From assembly GCA_965237405.1 (NCBI GenBank), contig OZ250139.1, forward strand, positions 744,001-808,000: 64,000 bases of DNA. Direction: 5' to 3'. Shown here piece by piece: positions 26,622-36,211 of this stretch. Below the pieces are notes generated by a model. That model made no database searches and was not told where the DNA came from. It saw only the letters and a program-made list of their open reading frames with translations. How positions within the stretch are numbered: position 1 is the first letter of the stretch; every line of letters starts with the position of its first letter. The position numbers and the translations under genes were made by a program. The stretch is from CAUZIB01 sp963663925 (GTDB lineage Bacteria; Acidobacteriota; Vicinamibacteria; Vicinamibacterales; UBA8438).

Positions 26622-28145
26622 TTAGACCGGCTCGACCGGGATGATCCCGATCTTCTCCCGCCACTCGCGGGGGCCGGACACGTGCACCGAGTTGCCTTGG
26701 GAATCCACGGCGACGGTGACGGGCATGTCTTTCACCTCGAACTCACGAATCGCTTCCATCCCAAGGTCCTCGAACGCCACCATCCTGGCCTTGCGAATTG
26801 CTTTCGAGACCAGGAAAGCTGCGCCGCCCACCGCGATTAGGGAGACCGCTTTGTGCTTGCGAATCGCCGCGATCGCCACAGGCCCTCGCTCCGCCTTACC
26901 GATCATTCCAAGAATGCCAGTCTGCTCAAGCATCATCTCAGTGAAGCCGTCCATCCGAGTGGCGGTCGTGGGGCCGGCTGGGCCCACGACCTCGTCGCCG
27001 ACGGAATCCACTGGACCGACGTAGTAGATGAAGCGGTTCCTCAAGTCGACGCCATCCGGCAGGCCTTGTCCGGTATCGAGGAGATCGCGGATCCGCTTGT
27101 GAGCCGCATCGCGGCCGGTCAACATTCGGCCTGATAGGAGCAACCTCTCACCCTGCCTCCAAGTGGCGACCTCCTTGGCCGTCACGGTGTCCAGGTCGAC
27201 TCGCTTGGCCATCGACCCAGCCTCCCAGATCACATCAGGCCAATCGTTGAGGCTGGGGACCGGCAATTCGGCGACCCCGGAGCCATCGAGAGTAAAGTGC
27301 GCGTGGCGGTTGGCCGCGCAGTTGGGAATCATCGCCACCGGTAGATTTGCGGCGTGGGTCGGATAGTCGAGCACTTTGACGTCCAGCACGGTCGTCAGGC
27401 CACCGAGTCCTTGGGCGCCAATCCCCAGTGCGTTCACCTTGTCGAAGATCTCTAGGCGCAACTCCTCCAACCGGTTGGCTGGGCCGCGAGCCTGAAGCTC
27501 GTGGAGGTCGATTGGATCCAGCAGTGACCGCTTGGCCAACAGCATAGCCTTCTCGGCCGTGCCTCCAATGCCGATTCCCAGCACGCCGGGCGGACACCAC
27601 CCCGCCCCCATGCCGGGGACGGTCTTGACGACCCAGTCGGTGATGTCGTCGGCAGGATTCAGCATGGCGAACCGCGCCTTGTACTCGGAGCCACCGCCCT
27701 TGGCAGCAACTCGGATCTCGATAGTTTGCCCTGGCACAAGCTCGACGTGGGTTACAGCCGGCGTGTTGTCGCCGGTATTCTCGCGACGACCGGCCGGGTC
27801 AGTCAGTACCGATGGGCGCAGCACGTTGTCGGGCTGCCGGTAGGCACGCCGGACGCCCTCGTTGACCATATCTTCAAGGGAAAGGTCGCCCTTGAGGGCC
27901 ACGCTCTGGCCGATGCTCATGAAAACATTAACGATACCGGTGTCTTGGCATACCGGCCGATGCCCCTCGGCACACATTCGGGAATTCATGAGGATCTGGG
28001 CCATTGCGTCCTTCGCGGCGGGAGACTTCTCCCGTTCCCAGGCAGCCGATAAGGCTCTGAGGAAATCCGGCGGGTGGTAGTACGAGATGTACTGCAGCGC
28101 GTCGTGCACGCTCTGAATCAGATCATCCTGTTTAATGGTTACCAT
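26622..28145 (-). CDS. Class I fumarate hydratase, iron-sulfur type
   Basis: Class I fumarases interconvert fumarate and malate with a [4Fe-4S] cluster. The 507-residue protein is a fused alpha-beta type. The N-terminal part has RPVCQDTGIVNVFMSIG, TDPAGRRENTGDNTPAVTHV, KGGGSEYKARFAMLNPADD and CPPGVLGIGIGGTAEKAM. The C-terminal part has LLSGRMLTGRDAAHKRI, IYYVGPVDSVGDEVVGPAGP and TATRMDGFTEMMLEQTGILG. Cys residues in VCQDTG, PNCAANRH and similar positions are candidate cluster ligands. It follows a DUF1080 lipoprotein gene by 24 bases on the same strand. Oxygen-sensitive class I fumarase fits with KorAB in suggesting life at low oxygen, though this is inference. Confidence 0.93.
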   Translation of the reverse strand: MVTIKQDDLIQSVHDALQYISYYHPPDFLRALSAAWEREKSPAAKDAMAQILMNSRMCAEGHRPVCQDTGIVNVFMSIGQSVALKGDLSLEDMVNEGVRRAYRQPDNVLRPSVLTDPAGRRENTGDNTPAVTHVELVPGQTIEIRVAAKGGGSEYKARFAMLNPADDITDWVVKTVPGMGAGWCPPGVLGIGIGGTAEKAMLLAKRSLLDPIDLHELQARGPANRLEELRLEIFDKVNALGIGAQGLGGLTTVLDVKVLDYPTHAANLPVAMIPNCAANRHAHFTLDGSGVAELPVPSLNDWPDVIWEAGSMAKRVDLDTVTAKEVATWRQGERLLLSGRMLTGRDAAHKRIRDLLDTGQGLPDGVDLRNRFIYYVGPVDSVGDEVVGPAGPTTATRMDGFTEMMLEQTGILGMIGKAERGPVAIAAIRKHKAVSLIAVGGAAFLVSKAIRKARMVAFEDLGMEAIREFEVKDMPVTVAVDSQGNSVHVSGPREWREKIGIIPVEPV

Positions 28146-28169
28146 TCTGCGATCTCAGGGCGCGCCGGA

Positions 28170-28838
28170 TTAGATTTCTTCGACTTCGATCTTGCGGAAC
28201 TCGAGCAACCCAAGCTCGCCTTGGATGCCGATATGGCCGGTTAGATTCTTGATACTAGTCGCGGTGGTTAGCAGGGCGCCATTCAGTCGAACCTCCAGCG
28301 TTTCACCCCGAGCCGTAATTTCATAGGTTTGCCATTCGCCGGTTGGGTTGTAAGCCGCCTGTAAGGCCTCAAGGTCGAATTCGTGTTCAAACGGCGGAGC
28401 ACCGTATGGGATCATTTGGCCGAGCGGAGTGTCGCCGGTGATGATGTCCATGCACTGGACCTGATACCCGTTGTCTGGATACCCTCGTTCGTCGTCGACA
28501 CTGGTCGGGCCTGTGCGGACGAAGATTCCACTGTTAGCTTCTTCTTCCAGAAAGCGAAATTCCATGGTCAGAATAAAATCGCCAAACGTTTCGCTAGAGC
28601 GCAGCCAACCGGTTCCTCGGTTGATCTTGAGAACACTATCTTCCACGGAAAACTGTCCGTTGTTCACGATTTCCCAGCCGTCCAAGTTTTGGCCGTTGAA
28701 CAGCTGTATGGCCGAGCTTCCCGTGTCCTCCATCGCCGGTGCGTCGGTACTTTCCATTACTGGTTCGGGTTCGGGTGCCGACTGGCAGCCGTTCAGCAAG
28801 ACGCAGCCAATTAAGAGGTTTAGCGTGGCAAGTTTCAT
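28170..28838 (-). CDS. DUF1080 (3-keto-disaccharide hydrolase-like) lipoprotein
   Basis: The 222-residue product starts MKLATLNLLIGCVLLNGCQS, a signal peptide ending in a lipobox cysteine, followed by a Pro/Glu-rich linker. The body has LFNGQNLDGWEIVNNGQFSV, EFRFLEEEANSGIFVRTG, YQVQCMD and WQTYEITARGETLEVRLNG. These are typical of the DUF1080 concanavalin-like fold, some members of which hydrolyse 3-keto-glycosides. ATG 28838 is preferred to an upstream start because GAGGA lies just before it and because it begins the signal peptide. A PQQ sugar oxidation context elsewhere in the window would suit a 3-keto-sugar role, but that is speculation. Confidence 0.85.
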   Translation of the reverse strand: MKLATLNLLIGCVLLNGCQSAPEPEPVMESTDAPAMEDTGSSAIQLFNGQNLDGWEIVNNGQFSVEDSVLKINRGTGWLRSSETFGDFILTMEFRFLEEEANSGIFVRTGPTSVDDERGYPDNGYQVQCMDIITGDTPLGQMIPYGAPPFEHEFDLEALQAAYNPTGEWQTYEITARGETLEVRLNGALLTTATSIKNLTGHIGIQGELGLLEFRKIEVEEI

Positions 28839-29098
28839 GTCTTCCTCGTTTCGGTTCGTTTTTGAACGTTCCACGCGATTATCGCTGCTTTGGTGATCGT
28901 GTCAAGACGCGGCTATTAGGAGAGCGATACCGGACAAACATCGAGCAAGTCGGGATCCGGCCGACGCTGCACAGAAAAAGGCCGTCGCCCTAGTCGTGGT
29001 TAGTGAAAGAACGATGCGAGGGAAACCACATGCATCCAGATGCTCAATTGAGGCGAGAGTCTCACTGGGCACAGGTTTTGGTTTAGGGCTGGGTGATT

Positions 29099-29419
29099 TC
29101 AGGAAGGGTGGAGCGACCTATCGCTAGCGCCGTCTGCGTCGGCGTCTGATGGGGCCACGTAGCTTCGTCTGGCTCTGGCAGTCGTGCCTTGCCCGCTCAT
29201 GCGGACCTTGTGATGGTGCATTTTTCCATCGCACATCGTCGGCGCGAAGCCCAAAACGTACTGGCTGTGAAGTTCCTGTGCGACGCGCGTGAAGGTAGGG
29301 TCGAAATCATCCGTCCGACGCAGCTCGAAATATCCCCCGCCAGTTTCCTTGGCGAACTTCCTGAGGTTTCGCTCTGGCCGACTTCGAACCAGCCGCTCTC
29401 CTGAGCTTGACCTGTGCAC
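29099..29419 (-). pseudogene. C-terminal remnant of a VWFA-related secreted protein
   Basis: The roughly 107-residue frame carries RNLRKFAKETGGGYFELR, FTRVAQELHSQYVLGFAP and ARARRSYVAP. These match the end of the VWFA-related proteins common in acidobacteria. The metal-ion-dependent adhesion site and the rest of the VWFA domain are missing, and no signal peptide or ribosome binding site precedes the fragment. The first 15 residues show no similarity. A complete VWFA-type gene of a different subtype lies at 47.9-48.8 kb. This looks like a truncated relic. The 260 bases between it and the DUF1080 gene hold nothing I recognise. Confidence 0.65.
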
Positions 29420-29668
29420 TCTTTATTTTAACCGCCGCCAGAGGTTGCCTGGTGCCGACCAATAAATGGCTTCAAGATCGTGCATTTCGGCTTGGCTGCC
29501 GACGACTAGTGAAGATGTCTTGACGTTGGTCACCGATAATGATTATCCACTAGATAGTTTTGTTGCGGCCAGTCATAGTAGGTCACGCAGCTGACGGTTC
29601 AAGTATGTTCTAATGGCGCAGCGACACGCGACGACGTGTGTTGCGACAATCCTGACGATCGCTACTTA

Positions 29669-31096
29669 GTGCGTCGCACGAAAATCATCGCCACCGTTGG
29701 TCCGGCCTCCGATAGTCAGGACGGGATCGATGCACTGATTGCCGCCGGCGTTGACGTGTTCCGGCTTAACTTCTCCCACGGATCGCGTGACACACATCAA
29801 ACGGTGTACTCCCGCATCCGGGCGGGAGCCCAGCGAACCGGGCGCACGGTTGCCGTCATGCAAGATCTTCCTGGCACCAAGATCCGCATCGGCCGGCTGC
29901 GGTCGGGAACGGCCGTGACGCTGACCACTGGCGAGACCTTTCGCCTTGCGACGGGTGACTTCGCGGGAAACGGCGAGCGGGTTTCCACGAAATTCGCCGG
30001 TTTGGCTCAGTCAGTCGTTCCCGGCAATCGGCTGTTGCTTGACGACGGGCGGATAGAACTTCGCGTGCTCCAGACCGATGGCACGGAGATCGTGACGGAA
30101 GTCACGCACGGCGGTGTGCTCGGGGAGCACAAAGGGATCAACGCTCCAAATGCTAAGTTCGAGGAGAGTGGGCTGACCGAACAGGATGTCGACGACCTCA
30201 AGTTCGGTCTGAAGCTTGGCGTCGATCTGGTAGCCGTCAGCTTCGTACAGACTGCTGCAGATGTCGTTGAGGCGCGCACGATCGCCGACGCTGAGGGTGT
30301 CTCGGTGTGGTTTATCGCTAAGATCGAGCGACCGGAGGCCGTTAAGGATATCGACGCGATTCTCCAGGTGAGCGATGCGATCATGGTTGCGCGTGGGGAT
30401 CTGGGTCTGGAGATCCCACTTGAGCAGGTCCCTCGAGTGCAGAAGCACCTGACCCGCTCGGCGCGCGTGCAAGGTGTCCCGGTGATCATTGCCACCCAAG
30501 TTTTGGAGACGATGCGGGTCGAGCCACATCCGACGCGCGCCGAGGTCAGTGACGCTGCCAACGCAGTCGACGACGGGGTCGATGCAATCATGCTCGCCGG
30601 TGAAACGGCGGCCGGGCAATTTCCGATCGAATCGGTCAAAGCTCTCGACAGGGTCATTCGCGATGCCGAGTTGGTCGTCCTTCCTCCGTTCGAGTCTGGC
30701 TTTCTACCCAACGACCAACGGCATGGCCCAGCGCTCTGTCAGTCAGCGGTGACCCTCGCCGACACGTCGAACGCGTCCGCCATTGTCGCTGCGACGCACG
30801 CCGGGACGACAGCGCGACAACTAGCGGCGCTCCGGCCGCGCATCCCAATCTATGGTGCGACCGATGACGAGGCGACCGCGCGCCGCCTGATGCTTTGCTG
30901 GGGGGTGGTACCGTTCACGACCGATGCCGAGACGTTAGCGATGTCGAATATGCCGATGTCGCTCGTTGAGACCAAGGTACTGGAGCCAGGCGCCACGGTA
31001 GTCGTTGTCCGTATTCACGCCGACCTGACGCGTGGTGACGCCAACTTCGTATCGCTGAGGCAGCTGCTCGGCGACAGTACGTTCGTTGGCGGCTAA
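29669..31096 (+). CDS. pyk: Pyruvate kinase
   Basis: Pyruvate kinase makes pyruvate and ATP from phosphoenolpyruvate. The 475-residue protein shows RRTKIIATVGPAS, VFRLNFSHGSRDTH, MQDLPGTKIRIGRL, the catalytic Lys in FIAKIERPEAVKD, the metal site in IMVARGDLGLEIPLEQVPRV and the variant GVPVIIATQVLETM. The C-terminal allosteric domain is present (SNASAIVAATHAGTTARQL). GTG 29669 fits the family's usual start. GTG 29636 would add 11 residues; neither has a clear ribosome binding site. The 249-base upstream region contains a TTGACG hexamer at 29520 but no good matching -10 element. Confidence 0.94.
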   Translation: MRRTKIIATVGPASDSQDGIDALIAAGVDVFRLNFSHGSRDTHQTVYSRIRAGAQRTGRTVAVMQDLPGTKIRIGRLRSGTAVTLTTGETFRLATGDFAGNGERVSTKFAGLAQSVVPGNRLLLDDGRIELRVLQTDGTEIVTEVTHGGVLGEHKGINAPNAKFEESGLTEQDVDDLKFGLKLGVDLVAVSFVQTAADVVEARTIADAEGVSVWFIAKIERPEAVKDIDAILQVSDAIMVARGDLGLEIPLEQVPRVQKHLTRSARVQGVPVIIATQVLETMRVEPHPTRAEVSDAANAVDDGVDAIMLAGETAAGQFPIESVKALDRVIRDAELVVLPPFESGFLPNDQRHGPALCQSAVTLADTSNASAIVAATHAGTTARQLAALRPRIPIYGATDDEATARRLMLCWGVVPFTTDAETLAMSNMPMSLVETKVLEPGATVVVVRIHADLTRGDANFVSLRQLLGDSTFVGG

Positions 31097-31193
31097 CGCT
31101 AGATGAGCGAACTTTGATGTACGACTTGCAGAAGCTGCTTTGTGAGACGCAATCCCGTTGAATCATCTACCGCTCCGCGCTACGCTAGACACC

Positions 31194-32309
31194 TTACCGG
31201 GTCACGCACTTTTTGGTACCCGGTCCCTGCGAGAAGAGCTTCGGGCAGGCTTTCGTCAGGACATCCGCGACCAGCTGGTGGCCGTCTGTGGTGAAGTGGA
31301 TGTCGCGCCCCAAGAAGACCCGGATCTTCTAGTCAGCGGCCGCGTAGAAGGCTGGGGTCAGGTCGATATACGGAATGGCGTTGTCGTTGGCCCATTCCTG
31401 GACCTTGTCGGCGAACGACGGTTCGTCCTCTCGAAGCTCAGGATGCACCGTCCGTTCCTTCGACGGCACGGCCATCAGGGCCAGCTCGGCACCTGATTCC
31501 CTGATCTCCACGGCCAGTTGACGCAGATGTCGATCCGTGAGGTCGGTGAGGTCCGGGTTTTCCTCGATGAAAGCGGTGACGCGCGCGGCCCGCTCCTCCC
31601 CTCGGTGTTCCCAGACCCAGAGCAGCCGAAGCCGCACCATGTTCAAGAAACGTCCCAGGTGGGACATCCGACCCAGCTTGGTGGCCCATGTCTGTTTGGG
31701 GCCCGGTACCGAGACAACGGCACCCGTCTGGTCGTATGTAGCGATTCGGGCCATCGCCTCGTCGTTGCGCACGTCGTTGCCGTACAGCATCAGGAACACA
31801 TGGGTCGGTGCGGCGATCCGGATCTGAGTTCGCCACTGGAGTAGATAGAGAAGCGGGCTGTAGGAGGATGTCCCATAGTTGCTCGTGCGGATGTTGTCGG
31901 GTGCGCCTGCTTCAAGGCGACCCACGAACGAATTCTCGTGGGATACCTGGATCGCCTCAACGAATGAGTCTCCCAGGAACGCGGCGATGAAATCGGGCGT
32001 GCCCTCGTTCTCAGTCGATTCTCCAGGCAATGCCCGTAGTCCCTCGTCGTCGTAGTACACGAGGTGCCCACCGTACTCATGTGAGGGGTGATACGAAATG
32101 AAGCCATGGTTTCTGGTATGGGCGTGGTGAAGGATCGCCGAGGATTCCATGTGGATGTTGCCGTAGCTAATCCCGAGGACCCGCAGCACGAGCTCAGCGA
32201 GGATTATCCCGACGCCGATGGAACCAATGAGTAGGCCCACGGGTACGATACCGCGGCGGAAGCGACCTTCTTCCACCGAAGGCTTCCGTATTTCACGTGC
32301 AGCGTCCAT
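31194..32309 (-). pseudogene. Membrane-anchored SGNH hydrolase interrupted by an in-frame amber codon
   Basis: From ATG 32309 the frame gives a basic N-terminus and a transmembrane segment at about residues 21-45. An SGNH-hydrolase-like domain follows, with the nucleophile motif AAFLGDSFVEA, a Gly/Asn region (SNYGTSSYSP) and LMLYGNDVRND. A TAG at 31329-31331 ends the frame after FYAAAD. Beyond it, without any frame change, translation continues for 45 codons with GRDIHFTTDGHQLVADVLTK, which is the family's Asp-x-His catalytic block, and ends at TAA 31194. The shorter protein would lack its catalytic Asp and His and so should be inactive. TAG ends many intact genes in this window, so recoding is unlikely. 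A nonsense mutation or a base-call error is the simplest explanation. Confidence 0.8.
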
Positions 32310-32730
32310 CGAGATAATTGCGATATTCTACTGCGCGGGCCGCGGCGCTTTGATCGGCGGGCAACTGATACCGATAGGGTCTTGGCACATCGCTCAAAGT
32401 AATTGAACCAGCTTCTTGAAGACGCCTAGCCCGCGATCCGAACGACGCGTCCCCGCGTCAGCTGTAACACCCGGTCCCATAGATAAGCGCGGTAGTGGCA
32501 ACGTTAGCGGTGTTCAGGAAAGACGTGTTTTTTCTGCGCGCACTTGCATACGGGCAGATCCACGGGCGATCAATAAATTCGGCAACTGCAGTTAACCTTC
32601 AGACAACGAGTCCTGTAAGTGTTAGGTCTAGTTTTTCTCACACTTCGGGTCCGAGGTGACAATACTCCACAGACAACCCACATTGCGTGTTGGGTGCCGG
32701 CGACACCCAACGAACCGATAAACTGAATCG
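32310..32730. other. 421-base intergenic region with one hairpin
   Basis: No convincing gene is present. An 8-base inverted repeat (GTTGGGTG and CACCCAAC) at about 32690-32713 surrounds CCGGCGA just before the next putative gene. It has no T-run, so it is more likely an operator or a chance repeat than a terminator. The rest shows nothing recognisable. Confidence 0.4.
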
Positions 32731-33174
32731 ATGGTACACGCACGGCGCGGCCTGCGGACCGGGATCATGGTCGTCGCCATGGGCCTCACAGCGCTTGCCA
32801 TCTCGCACGCCCAGCAGATGTCTATCGGCAATTGGGTCGGGAGTGCGCAGGGCCTCGTCGAGCCGGCGCTATCCGAACAGCCGACGCCATCGGTCGTCAA
32901 GGCATCGCTACCGGCCGGTATCAACGAATCTCCCACGTTCAATGGTCTTCGGAAGGCGTACGAAGACGGGCAATTAACCCAACGTCAACTGCTTGCGACC
33001 ATCACCGCACTCGGTGTGAATATCAGCGGCCTTCGCAGGACGATGCCCCAGGTCCCTAGAAAGATGCAGATGATCGAGAGCGAATTCATGATTTGGCCCG
33101 CTTTGCAAAACGAGACGAAATGCGCCCACGCTCGCAACGAATATACTTGGACATCACGTTGCGACCACTCATAG
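32731..33174 (+). CDS. Putative secreted hypothetical protein
   Basis: This 147-residue frame begins with a basic stretch and a hydrophobic segment resembling a cleavable signal peptide (MVHARRGLRTGIMVVAMGLT, then ALAISHAQQ). The rest is hydrophilic, with a plausible helix in FNGLRKAYEDGQLTQRQLLA and two cysteines near the end. I recognise no family. No ribosome binding site is visible before the ATG, and the C-terminus looks low in conserved character. It may be a real small secreted protein or a chance frame. Confidence 0.35.
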   Translation: MVHARRGLRTGIMVVAMGLTALAISHAQQMSIGNWVGSAQGLVEPALSEQPTPSVVKASLPAGINESPTFNGLRKAYEDGQLTQRQLLATITALGVNISGLRRTMPQVPRKMQMIESEFMIWPALQNETKCAHARNEYTWTSRCDHS

Positions 33175-33205
33175 AACTGAACCAATACAACAAACGGTGA
33201 GACGG

Positions 33206-34051
33206 CTAGCGCGGCGCTCGCTTGATCTCGATCGAAGCGGTGACCCATTGGTCGCTTCCAAGGAGCTTCCAGGATGCCGAACCGGAGGCACCGGCCGTGG
33301 CGTGCCGTGAGTCTGACACCGCCAGCTCGACCGCCTGCTCAGTTGCGGCGCACGCTGATAACGGCGGGCCGCAACCATTCGTAGGATCTGCCAATGTGTC
33401 AGGGAAGGACACCAGGTTGAGCCGTGATGTGGAGGGGGCGTCAGTTAGAGCCAACGATCCATCGAGAAAGGACTTGGCTTCGTCCAGTTCAGCGACGACG
33501 ATTCGCAGCACGCGGGAGCCGTCTCCCGTGGTCGTCACGATGGGCGCCGTCGGTGCGGGCGATGTCCCGCGTTGTACACCCGCGACGCCTATAGGGGCGT
33601 TCGTATCCACGTTCGAGAACCGCAGTATCGCGCCTGCCGCCTGTCGCAGGCCTGCCCAATTGAAGGAAGCGCTGGCCTCTAATCCGTCGGCGATTCTGTA
33701 GAAGACCGCCAATTGACATGCGGTCCCCTTCGCGTCTCTCTGACACGTCAAACCGTTAAAGCCGGTCATGCCAGGCAGGCCCGTCCATCCATCGGGCCCA
33801 GATGTATTCGGATTCCCCTGTATGCCGAGGATGGCAACAAGCAGGTCCGCATTTCCACTCACACCTGGCGGCACGCCGATGGACAGCGAGCTGGCTCCAG
33901 CGAGTCCGGTGTGGCTCGTGACGGTGCCCTCAAAGTTCGGAGTCGAGCCGCAACCGACGAGTAAGAGGCTGGTCGCGACGGTGGCGCGACATGCTAATTG
34001 GCGTGACGACGGGAGGAAATTGTGGGTTAGCCAGCTTCGAATCGAGCACAT
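33206..34051 (-). CDS. Secreted lipoprotein with a beta-sandwich-like domain
   Basis: The 281-residue product has a signal region ending in a lipobox (VATSLLLVGCGS). The body has alternating hydrophobic strands: SSLSIGVPPGVSGNADLLVA, GPDGWTGLPG, CQLAVFYRIADG, FNWAGLRQAAGAILRFSNVD and RVLRIVVAELDEA. This pattern (GDLLVA, a PxGW turn, VFYRxA, a W, then a GxILxFxxVDTxxPI stretch) resembles an all-beta domain found in surface proteins of varied bacteria. I cannot name a function. An AGGAG site lies 7 bases upstream of the ATG. Base composition is similar to the neighbours. Confidence 0.7.
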   Translation of the reverse strand: MCSIRSWLTHNFLPSSRQLACRATVATSLLLVGCGSTPNFEGTVTSHTGLAGASSLSIGVPPGVSGNADLLVAILGIQGNPNTSGPDGWTGLPGMTGFNGLTCQRDAKGTACQLAVFYRIADGLEASASFNWAGLRQAAGAILRFSNVDTNAPIGVAGVQRGTSPAPTAPIVTTTGDGSRVLRIVVAELDEAKSFLDGSLALTDAPSTSRLNLVSFPDTLADPTNGCGPPLSACAATEQAVELAVSDSRHATAGASGSASWKLLGSDQWVTASIEIKRAPR

Positions 34052-34187
34052 GGGTATTCTCCTATTACCCGCAGCGTAACGCGGGTGCGCGGTAACATGG
34101 CGTCAGCATTTCTAGTCTCGATCTCCTCAAGCTCTGGTCTCGTGAGGGCTGCCGTTCCGTTCACGCTTACCACAATACAGTGCGCAG

Positions 34188-34420
34188 TTAAGACTCGATG
34201 CGCAGCGTATCCCCATCGGCACGGTAGCTGAGACCGGTCCCGGCGAACAGGTTCCGCAGAGCACGTAGGGAGTCGTCGTGATGGTCTCGGATAAATGAAC
34301 CGATTGCGTCGGCCGCCTCCTGTGTTCCTCTCCCCTGACCATCGGGTTCTGAGGTTGTTGGGCGATTAGCACACCGACCGCAAGCATCACCGTGAAGCCG
34401 ATGGCTAAAACTCTGCGCAT
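34188..34420 (-). pseudogene. Small secreted protein gene with a one-base frameshift
   Basis: From ATG 34420 (AGAGG site 7 bases upstream) the frame encodes a clear signal peptide, RRVLAIGFTVMLAVGVLIAQ, and then QPQNPMVRG. It loses frame at a four-C run at 34330-34333. One extra base there continues into RGTQEAADAIGSFIRDHHDD and ALRNLFAGTGLSYRADGDTL, ending at 34188. Restored, it would be a 77-residue exported protein. I recognise no family. The mature part could form two helices and a beta hairpin. The shift in a homopolymer could be a read error. Confidence 0.6.
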
Positions 34421-34583
34421 TAGGCACCTCTGACAGCCTAAGAGCGTTCTCTTAGAAACACGACAGCCGTGATCACCCATATGACATAAACAAATATGAC
34501 TCTTTCATGTAATGACGAGTCGCGGCCGTATATCAAAAACCAGACAGGCCCAAACAGGACCCAGTTGAACTTAACGGCCGGGG

Positions 34584-34658
34584 TGGTGGGCCGCCCGCGG
34601 ATCGAACGCGGGACACCCTGATTAAAAGTCAGGTGCTCTACCACTGAGCTAGCGGCCC
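34584..34658 (-). tRNA. tRNA-Lys (anticodon TTT)
   Basis: Read on the minus strand, GGGCCGC at the 5' end pairs with GCGGCCC at the 3' end. The D arm contains TAGCTCAGTGGTAGAGCA, and the anticodon arm is CCTGA-CTTTTAA-TCAGG with TTT in the middle of the loop. The T arm CGCGG/CCGCG flanks TTCGATC. The gene encodes the CCA end (discriminator A followed by CCA). Confidence 0.97.
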
Positions 34659-34941
34659 TTACAAGTTATACATTTTACTGCAAAGTCCTCTCGCGTAATG
34701 ACTTCTCGGGTCCTCGTGCTCCTTGAGCAGCTCAATCTAACGCGTGTACTTTGTCTAAACTTGCAGCTCCTTCATATTTTTGTTGCCTGACTGACGCGAC
34801 TCATACTGCCTGATTACAATGTGGTACGAGACTGGTCTGAGGAGTTGGAGGCGTGGATGTCCAGCCCGCGATTGACGATTTGTCTGTCATTGGGACTGAT
34901 CACTGTGCAACAGTTTGCAGGTTGATCACGGAGGTGTGACC

Positions 34942-36057
34942 ATGAGTCTGATATTTGTCCGTGTCTTATTGATGTTACTACTGAGCGTCGCAATAGGCTG
35001 TCAACCAGCGCCCGTGCCCGAGTCAGCGTCAGAACCTACGGCTGATCGCGTCGTGCCGCAGTTTGAAGTCGATCCCTCATGGCCTTCGCTACCGAACGAG
35101 TGGGTCCTGGGGTCAGTGGCCTCGGTCGCCGTGGATGCGCGCGATCACGTCTGGATCTATCACCGGCCGCGCTCTGTCGATGAAGCCCAGCAGGCGAACG
35201 CCGCTCCAGCGGTGCTTGAGCTTGACCCCGATGGCAATTTCGTCCAGGCGTGGGGAGGGCCCGGTGACGGCTACGAGTGGCCGGCGAACGAACATGGCAT
35301 CGAGGTGGACGACCAGGACTACGTCTGGCTCGGCGGCAACGGTGGCGATCCGGCGTCGGACGACATGCTGTTGAAGTTCACGCGCGACGGCGAGTTCGTC
35401 ATGCAAATCGGAGGTCGCGGCACGAGCGGAGGGAACACCGACACCGACAACCTGAAGCGACCGGCGGAGGCGTTTGTTTATCAAGCCACGAACGAGGTCT
35501 TTGTTGCCGACGGTTACGGTAACCGTCGTGTGATCGTGTTTGATGCCGACACCGCAGAATTTAAGCGGATGTGGGGCGCGTTCGAGAACGAGCCGATCGA
35601 AGCATCAGACGAACAGCCACCTCCCGACGACGTTTTCGGTCCCCTACAGTTCGGCACGGTGCACGGGATCGAAGTTTCGAATGACGGGCTCGTGTATGTG
35701 GCCGATCGGGATCTCAACCGCATTCAGGTCTTCTCAATCGACGGTACCTACCAGACGCAAGTGTTCGTCAACCGCGACGCCAATGCAAACTCGGTGGCTG
35801 GCCTCGCGTTCTCTCCAGATCCGGAGCAGCAGTTCGTCTACGTGGCGGACCTGGGCAATAACCACATCCACGTACTCGACCGCCAGACGCTCGATGTGCT
35901 CGATTCATTCGGAAGCCAGGGGTTGCAGCCTGGCGAGTTTGGCGGGGTGCATCACATTGCGACGGATAGTCGGGGCAACCTCTACACAGCCGAGGCGCAA
36001 GAAGGACGCCGGGCGCAGAAGTTGACGTTCACGGGCATGGTGCCGGCTCCCCACTAA
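34942..36057 (+). CDS. NHL-repeat beta-propeller lipoprotein
   Basis: The 371-residue product has a signal peptide ending in a lipobox (LLLSVAIGCQP), so it is probably anchored in the outer membrane or cell envelope. The body is a six-bladed NHL propeller. Repeats include VAVDARDHVWIYHRP, VLELDPDGNFVQAWG, HGIEVDDQDYVWLGG, EVFVADGYGNRRVIVFD, HGIEVSNDGLVYVADRDLNR and FVYVADLGNNHIHVLDR. ATG 34942 is preferred because a GGAGGTG site precedes it. Related propellers occur in peptidyl-alpha-hydroxyglycine lyases, but I see no basis for a lyase call here. It is the first of a series of secreted-protein genes on this side of the tRNA. Confidence 0.88.
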   Translation: MSLIFVRVLLMLLLSVAIGCQPAPVPESASEPTADRVVPQFEVDPSWPSLPNEWVLGSVASVAVDARDHVWIYHRPRSVDEAQQANAAPAVLELDPDGNFVQAWGGPGDGYEWPANEHGIEVDDQDYVWLGGNGGDPASDDMLLKFTRDGEFVMQIGGRGTSGGNTDTDNLKRPAEAFVYQATNEVFVADGYGNRRVIVFDADTAEFKRMWGAFENEPIEASDEQPPPDDVFGPLQFGTVHGIEVSNDGLVYVADRDLNRIQVFSIDGTYQTQVFVNRDANANSVAGLAFSPDPEQQFVYVADLGNNHIHVLDRQTLDVLDSFGSQGLQPGEFGGVHHIATDSRGNLYTAEAQEGRRAQKLTFTGMVPAPH

Positions 36058-36211
36058 GCGAACGCTGGGGTGTTTCGTTCAGTCTGAATCGTCGCCGTAG
36101 CGCTGTGATCGTACAGGAGATCTTCTAGTCCGCCAGATCTCCTCTTGAGAGGAGTGCGCCAGGCGGCTGGGATTCCGTAGTCACGAACTACACGGCACTA
36201 AGGGGGTTCAG

